Of a stretch of 5,778 nucleotides of DNA, positions 1 through 5,294 are shown piece after piece; positions within the stretch are counted from its first letter, which is position 1; each line of letters opens with the position of its first letter. The DNA is from a bacterium (GTDB lineage: Bacteria; Bdellovibrionota; FAC87; UBA2466), in contig JALHPX010000217.1 of the NCBI GenBank assembly GCA_022842225.1, forward strand, positions 1-5,778, read 5' to 3'. The translations under genes were made by a program, and so were the position numbers. Under the pieces are notes generated by a model. That model did no database searches, was not told the DNA's origin, and saw nothing but the letters and a program-made list of their open reading frames with translations.

Positions 1-244
1 GCGGTAGCAGCTTTCTCGCGCATTTTTTACAAATTTCAAAACCGCGACGTCCCGGAAGCATGAGATCCAACAACACGAGCGAAGGAGGATTACTGAAAAT
101 CGCCGATAAACCGACGCTGCCGTCGTAAAATTGTTCCGCTTCAAAGCCTTCGCGGCGCAATCGCTCACCGAGAATTTCAGAGAGTTCCTTGTCGTCTTCG
201 ATAATAAACAGGCGATTAGGCCGGTTTGTACTTGTTGAAATCAT
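1..244 (-). CDS. Response regulator, receiver domain (partial; C-terminal part beyond the window)
   Basis: This is the N-terminal 81 codons of a two-component response regulator, open at the left edge. I translated it directly from the ATG at 242-244. It has a short hydrophobic strand followed by the acidic pair D17-D18 (in FIIEDD), then an amphipathic helix (KELSEILGERLRREG). The phosphoacceptor D60 sits in LVLLDLMLPG and is followed by the usual GFEICK helix start. These are the hallmarks of a CheY-like receiver and suggest phosphorylation by a sensor kinase. The conserved Thr/Ser and Lys, and any output domain, lie outside the window, so the DNA-binding class (OmpR type is the commonest) cannot be stated. 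The start lies 37 nt downstream of the stop of the VIT1-family gene on the same strand, with a GGGG stretch a few bases upstream as a possible ribosome site. It may be the last gene of that operon or have its own promoter. Confidence 0.88.
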   Translation of the reverse strand, partial: MISTSTNRPNRLFIIEDDKELSEILGERLRREGFEAEQFYDGSVGLSAIFSNPPSLVLLDLMLPGRRGFEICKKCARKLLP

Positions 245-281
245 TGCAACCCCGACATTTATTTAGGGAACATCTTACCCT

Positions 282-968
282 TTAACTTACTAGCCGAGCA
301 ATCGTGTATGCAGCAGTAGCCGCAATTCCTCCGACGATCAGCGTCTGCCACGCGCTCTTCAAAGGCTTCGCAACGGTAAATTTTCCTTTAATAAAGCCAA
401 AGGCAAAGAGGGCGACCAGAGTTGCAACGACAGAAACGAGAAAGGCGTCGTGGGGAACGGAGAAAATAAAATACGGGGAAAGCGGAATTAATCCGCCGAC
501 TATGTAAGAAATGGCAATCGTGATGGCACTACTTACTGCCCGCCCAGGATTGGGAGTTTCTAAACCCAATTCAAATTTCATCATGAAATCGACCCAGCGA
601 GTGCGATCTTCGCGAATAGCGTCAACGACTTTATATACGATATCGTCTTTGAGCCCGTATGACCGAAACACCGATGCCACCTCCTCGGCTTCTTCCTCGG
701 GGATCTCTTCCGTCTCAATCTCTTCGCGTTTTCGTTCGGCGTAAAAGTGCTGCGCATCGGTTCGCGCGGCGAGGTAACCCCCGAGCCCCATTGCGATGGC
801 ACCTGCCGCCACTTCCGCAAGCCCCGCTGTCACAATAATCTTCGTACCTTCGACGGCACCAGATAAACCAGCGGCTAAAGCAAAGGGAACTGTCAAACCA
901 TCCGACATGCCAATGACGACATCGCGAATCGTTTCTGTCGCGCTAAAGTGCTTTTCAGAGTGTTTCAA
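282..968 (-). CDS. VIT1/CCC1-family iron/manganese transporter
   Basis: This 228-residue membrane protein belongs to the vacuolar iron transporter family, which moves Fe2+ or Mn2+ out of the cytosol by proton antiport in studied eukaryotic members. The opening IRDVVIGMSDGLTVPFALAAG (14-34) is the family's TM1 signature. TM2 (about 43-68) holds GLAE and MGLGGYLAA. A cytosolic metal-binding insert follows at 73-140, and three more membrane segments lie at about 145-165, 169-190 and 205-227. From memory of the Eucalyptus EgVIT1 structure, the key residues D43, E72, M80, E102, E105, E113, E116, M149, M150 and E153 all match here at a constant offset of 20: D23, E52, M60, E82, E85, E93, E96, M129, M130 and E133. 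The start is TTG at 966-968. An in-frame TAA lies three codons upstream, and the next ATG (codon 21) would destroy TM1. The gene overlaps the end of the HAD gene by 14 nt, suggesting translational coupling. Metal preference is not readable from sequence. Confidence 0.92.
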   Translation of the reverse strand: MKHSEKHFSATETIRDVVIGMSDGLTVPFALAAGLSGAVEGTKIIVTAGLAEVAAGAIAMGLGGYLAARTDAQHFYAERKREEIETEEIPEEEAEEVASVFRSYGLKDDIVYKVVDAIREDRTRWVDFMMKFELGLETPNPGRAVSSAITIAISYIVGGLIPLSPYFIFSVPHDAFLVSVVATLVALFAFGFIKGKFTVAKPLKSAWQTLIVGGIAATAAYTIARLVS

Positions 969-1749
969 AATTTCTTAACCAGAAAAAGTTTCCGGTATGA
1001 ACCATTTCTTCCATTTTGTAGCCAGCCCACTGCGTGTTTACGAAAAACAGCTTAGCACTCTTAGCTCCCCAGACTTTGCGAATTTCGACCAAATTCGCTG
1101 GTTCGTTGTCGAAAACCCCTACAACAGCTCCGAGCTTTTGGATCTCGACTCCAACCTTGCCCTTAAAATCAGAAGTTTTTCCCTTGCTGCCTTCTGGCTT
1201 CAAGAAGAGGGCGGTACCAGCGACACCAATAGGAAAACCTAGCTTCTTGAGAGACCTCTCCGAAGCATCTTGAACGTTTTCCGAGCGCCCCGAAAGATAA
1301 ACGATCACTGCGCCTTTATTGAAAAGATCCTTTACGAAATCCACAGCTCCGGCGACGGGCTTATCCCAGGACAGGGCGCTCGACGTAAAGGCATGACTCC
1401 CGAAGTAGGCATCTGCTTCTGCCGCGAAAGCCGAATACTCGGATTTTAAGAGCCCCACACCCGCGAGAGTGATCTCAGGAGTATAGCCAACGACATCCAG
1501 ATTTAGACCGTCGAGCAACATCTGCGTTTCTTTGGGAAACTTTTTTTGCAGGTCTGCGTCTTTCGCCATCTCGGCGTAGAAACCCATCCCGCGATACCGC
1601 AGATCCATCAAAGTATCGTCGAGATCGAAGACAACGACTTCGCCCTTCTTCACGCTTTTAACAAATTCCGCCAACCGCTCCTTGTGATGAGGAGCTGCAA
1701 ATAAGTTCAGCGAAATTAGAAATAAAAACGCTAGAAGGGCGTTGTACAT
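955..1749 (-). CDS. Exported HAD-superfamily hydrolase (probable phosphatase)
   Basis: A 264-residue protein with the HAD catalytic motifs behind a signal peptide. Counting from the ATG at 1747-1749, the N-terminus is a hydrophobic stretch (YNALLAFLFLISLNLFAA) ending near residue 19, so export is likely. Motif I is VVVFDLDDTL with nucleophile D42 and acid/base D44. An alpha-helical stretch of about 100 residues resembling a C1 cap follows. Motif II is VYLSGRSE with S153. A lysine (K184 in FLKPEG, or K191) serves as motif III, and motif IV is GVFDNEPANL with D214 and E216 as metal ligands. The order resembles exported class B/C-type acid phosphatases, but the substrate is unknown. A TTG seven codons upstream is an alternative start. 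I prefer the ATG because AAGGA (1758-1762) lies 8 nt before it and the signal peptide then begins cleanly. That ribosome site overlaps the stop of the preceding gene, 11 nt away, and the 3' end overlaps the transporter gene. Confidence 0.88.
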   Translation of the reverse strand: MYNALLAFLFLISLNLFAAPHHKERLAEFVKSVKKGEVVVFDLDDTLMDLRYRGMGFYAEMAKDADLQKKFPKETQMLLDGLNLDVVGYTPEITLAGVGLLKSEYSAFAAEADAYFGSHAFTSSALSWDKPVAGAVDFVKDLFNKGAVIVYLSGRSENVQDASERSLKKLGFPIGVAGTALFLKPEGSKGKTSDFKGKVGVEIQKLGAVVGVFDNEPANLVEIRKVWGAKSAKLFFVNTQWAGYKMEEMVHTGNFFWLRNFETL

Positions 1750-1757
1750 TTTGTGGA

Positions 1758-1762
1758 TCCTT
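1758..1762 (-). promoter_or_regulatory. Ribosome binding site deciding the HAD gene start
   Basis: AAGGA on the minus strand, 8 nt upstream of the ATG at 1747-1749. It partly overlaps the TAA stop (1761-1763) of the upstream cysteine-repeat gene, so a ribosome finishing that gene sits on the initiation site of the next. It is also the reason to prefer this ATG over the upstream in-frame TTG at 1768-1770, which would lie upstream of this site. Confidence 0.7.
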
Positions 1763-2249
1763 ATCGGCAAAGCGAAATAGCTTGAGATTTTGTGTAGGGC
1801 CCAGCGTAGGCTTTAGCTGCACAATCGGCGTTTGCTTTGGTGCCATACTGTGAGCAAAGAGCAATTGCTTCGTCCTTATTGAAGGGACCTGCGTACGCTG
1901 CCTTTGCGCAATCCGACGGCCCCGTGCTGCTAGCCCCGGTGCAGATTTGCGCCGCCTGGCCTTTAGTGAACGGACCTGCATAGGCGGCAATCGCGCAATC
2001 CGCAGGAGCTGTGCTGCGTGCTTTAGCGCAAAGAGCTGTCGCTTCATCGCGCGTGTAAGGACCCGCATAAGCTTTGTCGGCGCACTTAAATACAGCGTCA
2101 GTGCTCACCGAAGATGTGGCCACGCAAGAGTAGTTGATTCCATCTTGAGTGATCTCAAAAGGATCTCCTGGCTTTGCGAACGCCACATTACTGAAAAATA
2201 CAGATGAAAAAACAAACGATAATACAGACGATAAAACGAATACTTTCAT
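1761..2249 (-). CDS. Exported cysteine-repeat protein of unknown function
   Basis: A 162-residue protein starting at ATG 2247-2249. A basic start and long hydrophobic core (KVFVLSSVLSFVFSSVFF) end at AFA, giving probable signal peptidase cleavage after residue 25. After a 30-residue linker with one cysteine (YSCVA), the rest is four tandem repeats (residues 56-84, 85-113, 114-142 and 143-162). Their pattern is C-A-x-x-A-Y-A-G-P-[YF]-[TN]-[KR]-x-[EQ]-A-x-x-[LI]-C plus a variable 10-residue linker; the last repeat lacks the linker. Each unit has two cysteines 18 apart, suggesting one disulfide per unit in the periplasm or outside the cell, with the linker cysteine left over. I do not recognise the family. 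Neither CxxCH nor an obvious metal site is present. An in-frame TTG at 2301-2303 would add 18 residues ahead of the signal peptide and has no ribosome site, so I rejected it. The gene lies between two other exported-protein genes, apparently in one operon. Confidence 0.88.
   Translation of the reverse strand: MKVFVLSSVLSFVFSSVFFSNVAFAKPGDPFEITQDGINYSCVATSSVSTDAVFKCADKAYAGPYTRDEATALCAKARSTAPADCAIAAYAGPFTKGQAAQICTGASSTGPSDCAKAAYAGPFNKDEAIALCSQYGTKANADCAAKAYAGPYTKSQAISLCR
1764..2084 (-). repeat. Four tandem 87-nt coding repeats
   Basis: The repeats run 2084-1998, 1997-1911, 1910-1824 and 1823-1764 (the last is truncated at 60 nt). The AYAGP core is invariant in all four units, as are the two cysteines. 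The linkers and synonymous positions differ, so the array is old and held by selection on protein sequence rather than freshly duplicated. The 29-residue period is exact between units 1, 2 and 3. Confidence 0.9.
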
Positions 2250-2251
2250 GA

Positions 2252-2297
2252 TTCCCCCCATTAACCCTAGGCAAAAATCCCACAGCGGCAGGGGGAA
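2252..2297 (-). promoter_or_regulatory. Intergenic leader with a possible anti-Shine-Dalgarno stem
   Basis: In the 54-nt gap ahead of the cysteine-repeat gene, the purine-rich ribosome site (GGGGGGA, ending about 3 nt before the ATG) has a perfect 7-base complement, TTCCCCC, upstream (plus-strand 2291-2297 with 2252-2258). Pairing would hide the ribosome site. The complementary arm lies 7-13 nt after the stop codon of the preceding gene, within reach of a terminating ribosome, which could open the stem. This would couple the two genes. The pairing is visible in the sequence; the regulatory role is inferred. Confidence 0.4.
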
Positions 2298-2303
2298 AGG
2301 CAA

Positions 2304-3062
2304 TTAGTTAGATAGGAAGCCCAGTCGCAATCGACAACGATCGTGGAGAGGCTTTGGGAGCGTGGAGTCATTTAATACAAACTGCGCCATTTTGCGTCGC
2401 AGCTGCCGGTATCGCTCGAGCGGAACGAGTGCTTCGCCCTTCTCCTTAGCAAAACCCGGATTTTCATATTCGGACCAGGATTTATAGGTTCCCGATGTCA
2501 AATGTGCCGCCACGGGCGGAAAACTATTTGTGTCAACACGAAGCAGCGTCGCTCCTGTTGCTTTGATTTCATTTTCAAATTGCAGCGGACCACCCATGAT
2601 CGTAAGCGGCAGTGCGACTAACTGAGGGCACTTTCGGCCTTGAGAGGCGTAGTAATTTTGGGTGGCTTCGAGGAAGAAGAGCAACGTAGCACCGGACAAA
2701 GTATCGTCAGGTAGAACCAACGCTCTGCCCTTTAATTGTTCTTCACTCGGCAAGTACTGATCGAAGAAGGGCTTTAATTCTGCAGCGTGGAGAGCCGCAT
2801 TAAATCGCTCGATTTGGGATGAGCCAGGGGCTGAAAAAGGAAAGGTGGAAACAGAATCAGGGTGCACGAGATCCCAAAACGCAGTCAGCCCCACCGCCCC
2901 ACGCCCGATGCCTAGGAAGTAATTGGATTCTACCGGGAGACGTTCCAGCACGTGATTCGACAGGTTTCGAATTCCCTCATAATCGTTCTGATCAAGGGGC
3001 TCGGCATGCGCAATAAAACCAAGGGAAAAAGTGCAAACGACGGCAAAAATCTTCGCGAACAT
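2304..3062 (-). CDS. Exported protein with phosphoribosyltransferase-like motifs
   Basis: A 252-residue protein whose N-terminus (FAKIFAVVCTFSLGFIAHA) is a signal peptide with likely cleavage after A20. The mature part carries two motifs that recall type I phosphoribosyltransferases. The first is YFLGIGRGAVGLTAFW (48-63), like the strand-loop before the active site. The second is ALVLPDDTLSGATLL (114-128), like the PRPP-binding loop, whose usual form is four hydrophobic residues, two acids, then a TG-x-T turn. Here D119-D120 and G124-A125-T126 are present, but the loop is one residue shorter than the usual form, so PRPP binding is doubtful. The C-terminal half has two more strand-like stretches (QLVALPLTIMG, ATLLRVD) and a basic helix. 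Cysteines lie at about 144 and 242. It is the first gene of the minus-strand run. No Shine-Dalgarno precedes the ATG at 3060-3062, but a promoter -10 element does. Existence of the gene is secure; the fold assignment is tentative. Confidence 0.85.
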   Translation of the reverse strand: MFAKIFAVVCTFSLGFIAHAEPLDQNDYEGIRNLSNHVLERLPVESNYFLGIGRGAVGLTAFWDLVHPDSVSTFPFSAPGSSQIERFNAALHAAELKPFFDQYLPSEEQLKGRALVLPDDTLSGATLLFFLEATQNYYASQGRKCPQLVALPLTIMGGPLQFENEIKATGATLLRVDTNSFPPVAAHLTSGTYKSWSEYENPGFAKEKGEALVPLERYRQLRRKMAQFVLNDSTLPKPLHDRCRLRLGFLSN

Positions 3063-3068
3063 GGGAAA

Positions 3069-3077
3069 ATTTTAGCA
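3069..3077 (-). promoter_or_regulatory. Extended -10 promoter for the minus-strand operon
   Basis: The minus strand reads TGCTAAAAT, an extended -10 element (TGn plus TAAAAT, one mismatch from TATAAT). It ends 6 nt before the ATG at 3060-3062, so transcription would begin at or next to the A of the start codon. No convincing -35 hexamer lies 16-18 nt upstream, which is common for extended -10 promoters. Together with the missing ribosome site this points to a leaderless mRNA. Confidence 0.45.
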
Positions 3078-3104
3078 CGGAAAGCTCCGCAGACTTGAAA
3101 CCAA

Positions 3105-3136
3105 AGCCCATCCGGGCTAGTAACGCCTTCTGCGTT
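3105..3136. other. Two tandem short hairpins in the divergent intergenic region
   Basis: AGCCC-ATCC-GGGCT (3105-3118) and AACGC-CTTCT-GCGTT (3122-3136) are adjacent perfect 5-bp stems with 4- and 5-nt loops. An alternative pairing of CCCA (3107-3110) with TGGG (3136-3139) would enclose the second stem and disrupt the first. Neither is followed by a T-run long enough for a terminator. They may be regulator-binding sites or leader structure for either divergent gene; the function is unknown. Confidence 0.35.
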
Positions 3137-3166
3137 GGGTCATTCGTTTTATTGAATACTGTAAAT

Positions 3167-3171
3167 AGGAG
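3167..3171 (+). promoter_or_regulatory. Ribosome binding site deciding a TTG start
   Basis: AGGAG lies 5 nt before the TTG at 3177-3179. No ATG or GTG nearby would leave a complete signal peptide in front of the first haem motif, so this site fixes TTG as the start of the cytochrome gene. Confidence 0.75.
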
Positions 3172-3176
3172 CTGTT

Positions 3177-4646
3177 TTGCGTTTTCAAACTCTCTCTTTG
3201 GCCCTTTATTTTTTGGTTTCTGGCGTCGCTCTTGGTGAAGCCATCGAAACCCAATGCCGCACCTGCCACTCCGATAAGAGCTCAGTCCCCCTACCCCGAT
3301 TCCTGGACTCCGTCAGCTCGTGGACAGAGGCCTTGAACAGCTCAAACCCGCAGCTACGGGCCAGTGCAAAGAGCTATTTAGCTCCTCTCTATCGGCAGTT
3401 AGCCGATCGCGCATCGATGCCACCGATGAAGGCCGATGCCCATGAATTCTCCAATAGCGAAGAGGGGCAAAGCCTGGTGCAGTTCCTAAAGCAGAACTAC
3501 CAGCCGGATCCAGTGAGCACTCACAAAGTTGGACAACTTTTGCCAGCGACAACGGTAGATGCGTATCGTTCGCTTTTGCCGAAAGTAAAAAGCGCGCAAG
3601 TCACGGCTATTCTCAATAGCCCTTCCTTGTTCTTCTACGACGAATCCGTCATGCCGCAGGCCTATATCGACGATGAAGATGGCTTCCAGGGTTTTCTCTA
3701 CACTTCTGATGGAATTGCTCAACAACGAACGTTTGTGATCTCCGGCGGAAAGTTCCGCTTTCCCTTTGGTCACACCGCCGGCATGCAACGTGCTCGCGCC
3801 AAGCTTTATAACTTTCTCTATCTGCCGCAGGTAAATGGAGTGCTTCAGACGGTGGCTCTGACTAATGGGGGCCGTCGCTGGATTTTTCCAGAGGGAAGTT
3901 ATCTGGGTGAAGTGCTTTACCAACAAGTCGACAAACTCCGACTCGTGTTTGAGCTGCGTTTAAGTTGGAAAGAAAAAGGCGCTTGGAAATATGAGATCTT
4001 TCGCCCCTACCCCACTTCAGATCACCTCGTTGCCGCGGTGGTGGATCTACAGAAACAAGCCGAGTTTGAAGGCGATAAGTATCTCGCGGCCCTCTTGGAG
4101 CATTTGGCGAATCCCGCGACTCTTAAGCCAGATACATTGAGCGAGGCACAGGGAAGTTTTGGTGGCGTACACCCCGTTCTCAGTGCAGCGGTTGATTTGT
4201 TGCCGCCGCTCACTCTCACAGCGGTGAAAAAGCTGTTGGCCGTGCCTTTCCAATCCGCGTTGGGTGCTGAGTGGCGCAGTGATAAAGCGCGCAAGCTGGT
4301 TTGCCACGCACCCACTGGATCGACGACCTCTCACTTAGCGCCGCATGATTACCGCATGCACTTTTTTGCGTCGAATACGCAAACTTGCAATCGCTGCCAC
4401 CAAGAAACGCGTCGCGGTCTGGATACGTTTTTCCCGGGCAACGGCGCTGCGTATCAGCAGTTAGCTTCCTATGGAGCGCTCTGGGGATCGGATCAGAAAT
4501 TCTCGTTCTTCCCCCTGGTTCCCGGAGATAACGGCACACCTCGGGCCATGGCTGTTAACCCTCGGTTGCTCGGCACGGGAGTGGCGGAGATGTACAGCCC
4601 ATCCAAGCACCCAGCTGACCGATACCGAGACACATCGCGGTATTAA
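3177..4646 (+). CDS. Exported di-haem c-type cytochrome with an unassigned middle region
   Basis: A 489-residue protein with a signal peptide (residues 1-20, likely cleavage after ALG) and two CxxCH haem-attachment motifs: CRTCH at 27-31 and CNRCH at 404-408. The first lies in a small N-terminal cytochrome c domain ending near residue 108, with MPPM (81-84) supplying a plausible distal methionine ligand. The second lies in a C-terminal region that contains YGALWGSDQKFSFFPL (432-447) and late methionines M458 and M472 as candidate ligands. The roughly 290 residues between (about 110-400) hold no haem motif. They are rich in aromatic, beta-like stretches such as FVISGGKFRFPFGH and have one extra cysteine (C376, followed by H377). 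I cannot name the enzyme. A periplasmic electron-transfer or oxidase role fits the layout. Haem attachment requires the periplasm, consistent with the signal peptide. The gene is divergent from the minus-strand operon and 89 nt ahead of the trefoil gene. Confidence 0.9.
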   Translation: MRFQTLSLALYFLVSGVALGEAIETQCRTCHSDKSSVPLPRFLDSVSSWTEALNSSNPQLRASAKSYLAPLYRQLADRASMPPMKADAHEFSNSEEGQSLVQFLKQNYQPDPVSTHKVGQLLPATTVDAYRSLLPKVKSAQVTAILNSPSLFFYDESVMPQAYIDDEDGFQGFLYTSDGIAQQRTFVISGGKFRFPFGHTAGMQRARAKLYNFLYLPQVNGVLQTVALTNGGRRWIFPEGSYLGEVLYQQVDKLRLVFELRLSWKEKGAWKYEIFRPYPTSDHLVAAVVDLQKQAEFEGDKYLAALLEHLANPATLKPDTLSEAQGSFGGVHPVLSAAVDLLPPLTLTAVKKLLAVPFQSALGAEWRSDKARKLVCHAPTGSTTSHLAPHDYRMHFFASNTQTCNRCHQETRRGLDTFFPGNGAAYQQLASYGALWGSDQKFSFFPLVPGDNGTPRAMAVNPRLLGTGVAEMYSPSKHPADRYRDTSRY

Positions 4647-4678
4647 ATTATTCTCCAAGGCGTGAGCCGTTTTTCCAT

Positions 4679-4725
4679 TTGTTTGCGCGTTAGTCAGTGA
4701 GGGGCAATTAAGCCCCGGCAAACAA
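4679..4725 (+). promoter_or_regulatory. Branched stem-loop just upstream of the trefoil gene ribosome site
   Basis: An outer 8-bp stem, TTGTTTGC (4679-4686) with GCAAACAA (4718-4725), encloses an inner perfect hairpin GGGGC-AATTAA-GCCCC (4701-4716). Fourteen unpaired bases lie on the 5' side and one on the 3' side. There is no T-run after it, so it is not a standard terminator for the cytochrome gene. It abuts the ribosome site AGGGA (4725-4729, 6 nt before the ATG at 4736). It may stabilise the mRNA or modulate translation. Confidence 0.45.
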
Positions 4726-4735
4726 GGGAAAAATA

Positions 4736-5257
4736 ATGAAAACGCTTTCTACTTTAGGCTTTCTTGCGACCGCACTCGTACTCAACTTAGGACTTATTTC
4801 CACCGAAGCGGAGGCAAAAAACGCCCCAACCAATTGCTATATTCAGACCTACAACGGTCGGTATTTAACGGCTGTAGGCGGCGGTGGTCGGATCCACGAC
4901 GTGCTCCACACCGATGCAACCCAAGCCAAGGCTTGGGAAAAATTCACTCTAGTGGATTCGGACGCCGGCACGCCCAACATCACTTACGGAATTCGTACCA
5001 AAACGGGCAATTACTTAACGGCCGTGGATGGCGGTGGACGCATTAGAGATGTCATGCACTCTGACGCGACAAAACTCCGCGACTGGGAAGGTTTCCAACT
5101 TGAATCCTTAGGCCGCGGTTACTACGCGATTAAAACCTTTAGCGGCAATTATCTAACGGCAGTCGGCGGCGGCGGCCGCATCACCGACACCATCCACTCC
5201 GACGCCACCCGCATCGGCAACTGGGAAAAATTCAAATTCCGTTGCGGGATCAAATAA
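4736..5257 (+). CDS. Exported fascin-like beta-trefoil protein
   Basis: A 173-residue protein with a signal peptide (residues 1-27, cleavage after AEA) followed by one complete beta-trefoil of three homologous lobes at about 35-72, 84-122 and 130-168. Each lobe reads [QRK]T-x-x-G-[RN]-YLTAV-x-GGGRI-x-D-x-x-H-[ST]-DAT, then W-E-x-F at its end (YLTAV at 43, 93 and 139; WExF at 67, 117 and 163). This matches the fascin-like trefoil family, which in bacteria is usually a secreted carbohydrate- or ligand-binding module and in animals bundles actin. No catalytic domain is attached. The only two cysteines of the mature protein, C34 and C170, sit at the two ends of the trefoil, where a disulfide could clamp the fold shut. 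It has a good ribosome site 6 nt before the ATG. A strong terminator follows, so it is either the last gene of a unit with the cytochrome or monocistronic. The ligand is unknown. Confidence 0.93.
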   Translation: MKTLSTLGFLATALVLNLGLISTEAEAKNAPTNCYIQTYNGRYLTAVGGGGRIHDVLHTDATQAKAWEKFTLVDSDAGTPNITYGIRTKTGNYLTAVDGGGRIRDVMHSDATKLRDWEGFQLESLGRGYYAIKTFSGNYLTAVGGGGRITDTIHSDATRIGNWEKFKFRCGIK

Positions 5258-5294
5258 CCCAAAAGGTGCCCATCTACTTTCGGGCCGAAAAGGA

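Noticed and set aside
258..281. AGGG/CCCT inverted bases between the transporter and the response regulator as a terminator
   Set aside because: Only a 4-bp stem with a 9-nt loop and no T-run; too weak to call.
1658..2068. Minus-strand ORF of 136 codons spanning the end of the cysteine-repeat gene
   Set aside because: Arginine-rich out-of-frame reading of the repeat gene and the HAD signal peptide region; the in-frame products there are convincing.
1764..2084. Tandem 87-nt repeats as a CRISPR-like or mobile array
   Set aside because: The repeats are in frame within one exported protein and vary at synonymous positions; no spacers or cas genes.
3135..3162. TTGGGT plus TACTGT as a promoter for the cytochrome gene
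   Set aside because: The -35 match is poor and the predicted start would fall inside the Shine-Dalgarno, leaving it unusable.
3486..3926. Minus-strand ORF of 146 codons opposite the cytochrome gene
   Set aside because: Lies wholly antisense to the di-haem protein and has no recognisable motif or ribosome site.
4701..4716. GGGGC-AATTAA-GCCCC hairpin as terminator of the cytochrome gene
   Set aside because: No T-run follows and it sits about 20 nt before the next ATG, so it is better read as part of the leader structure.
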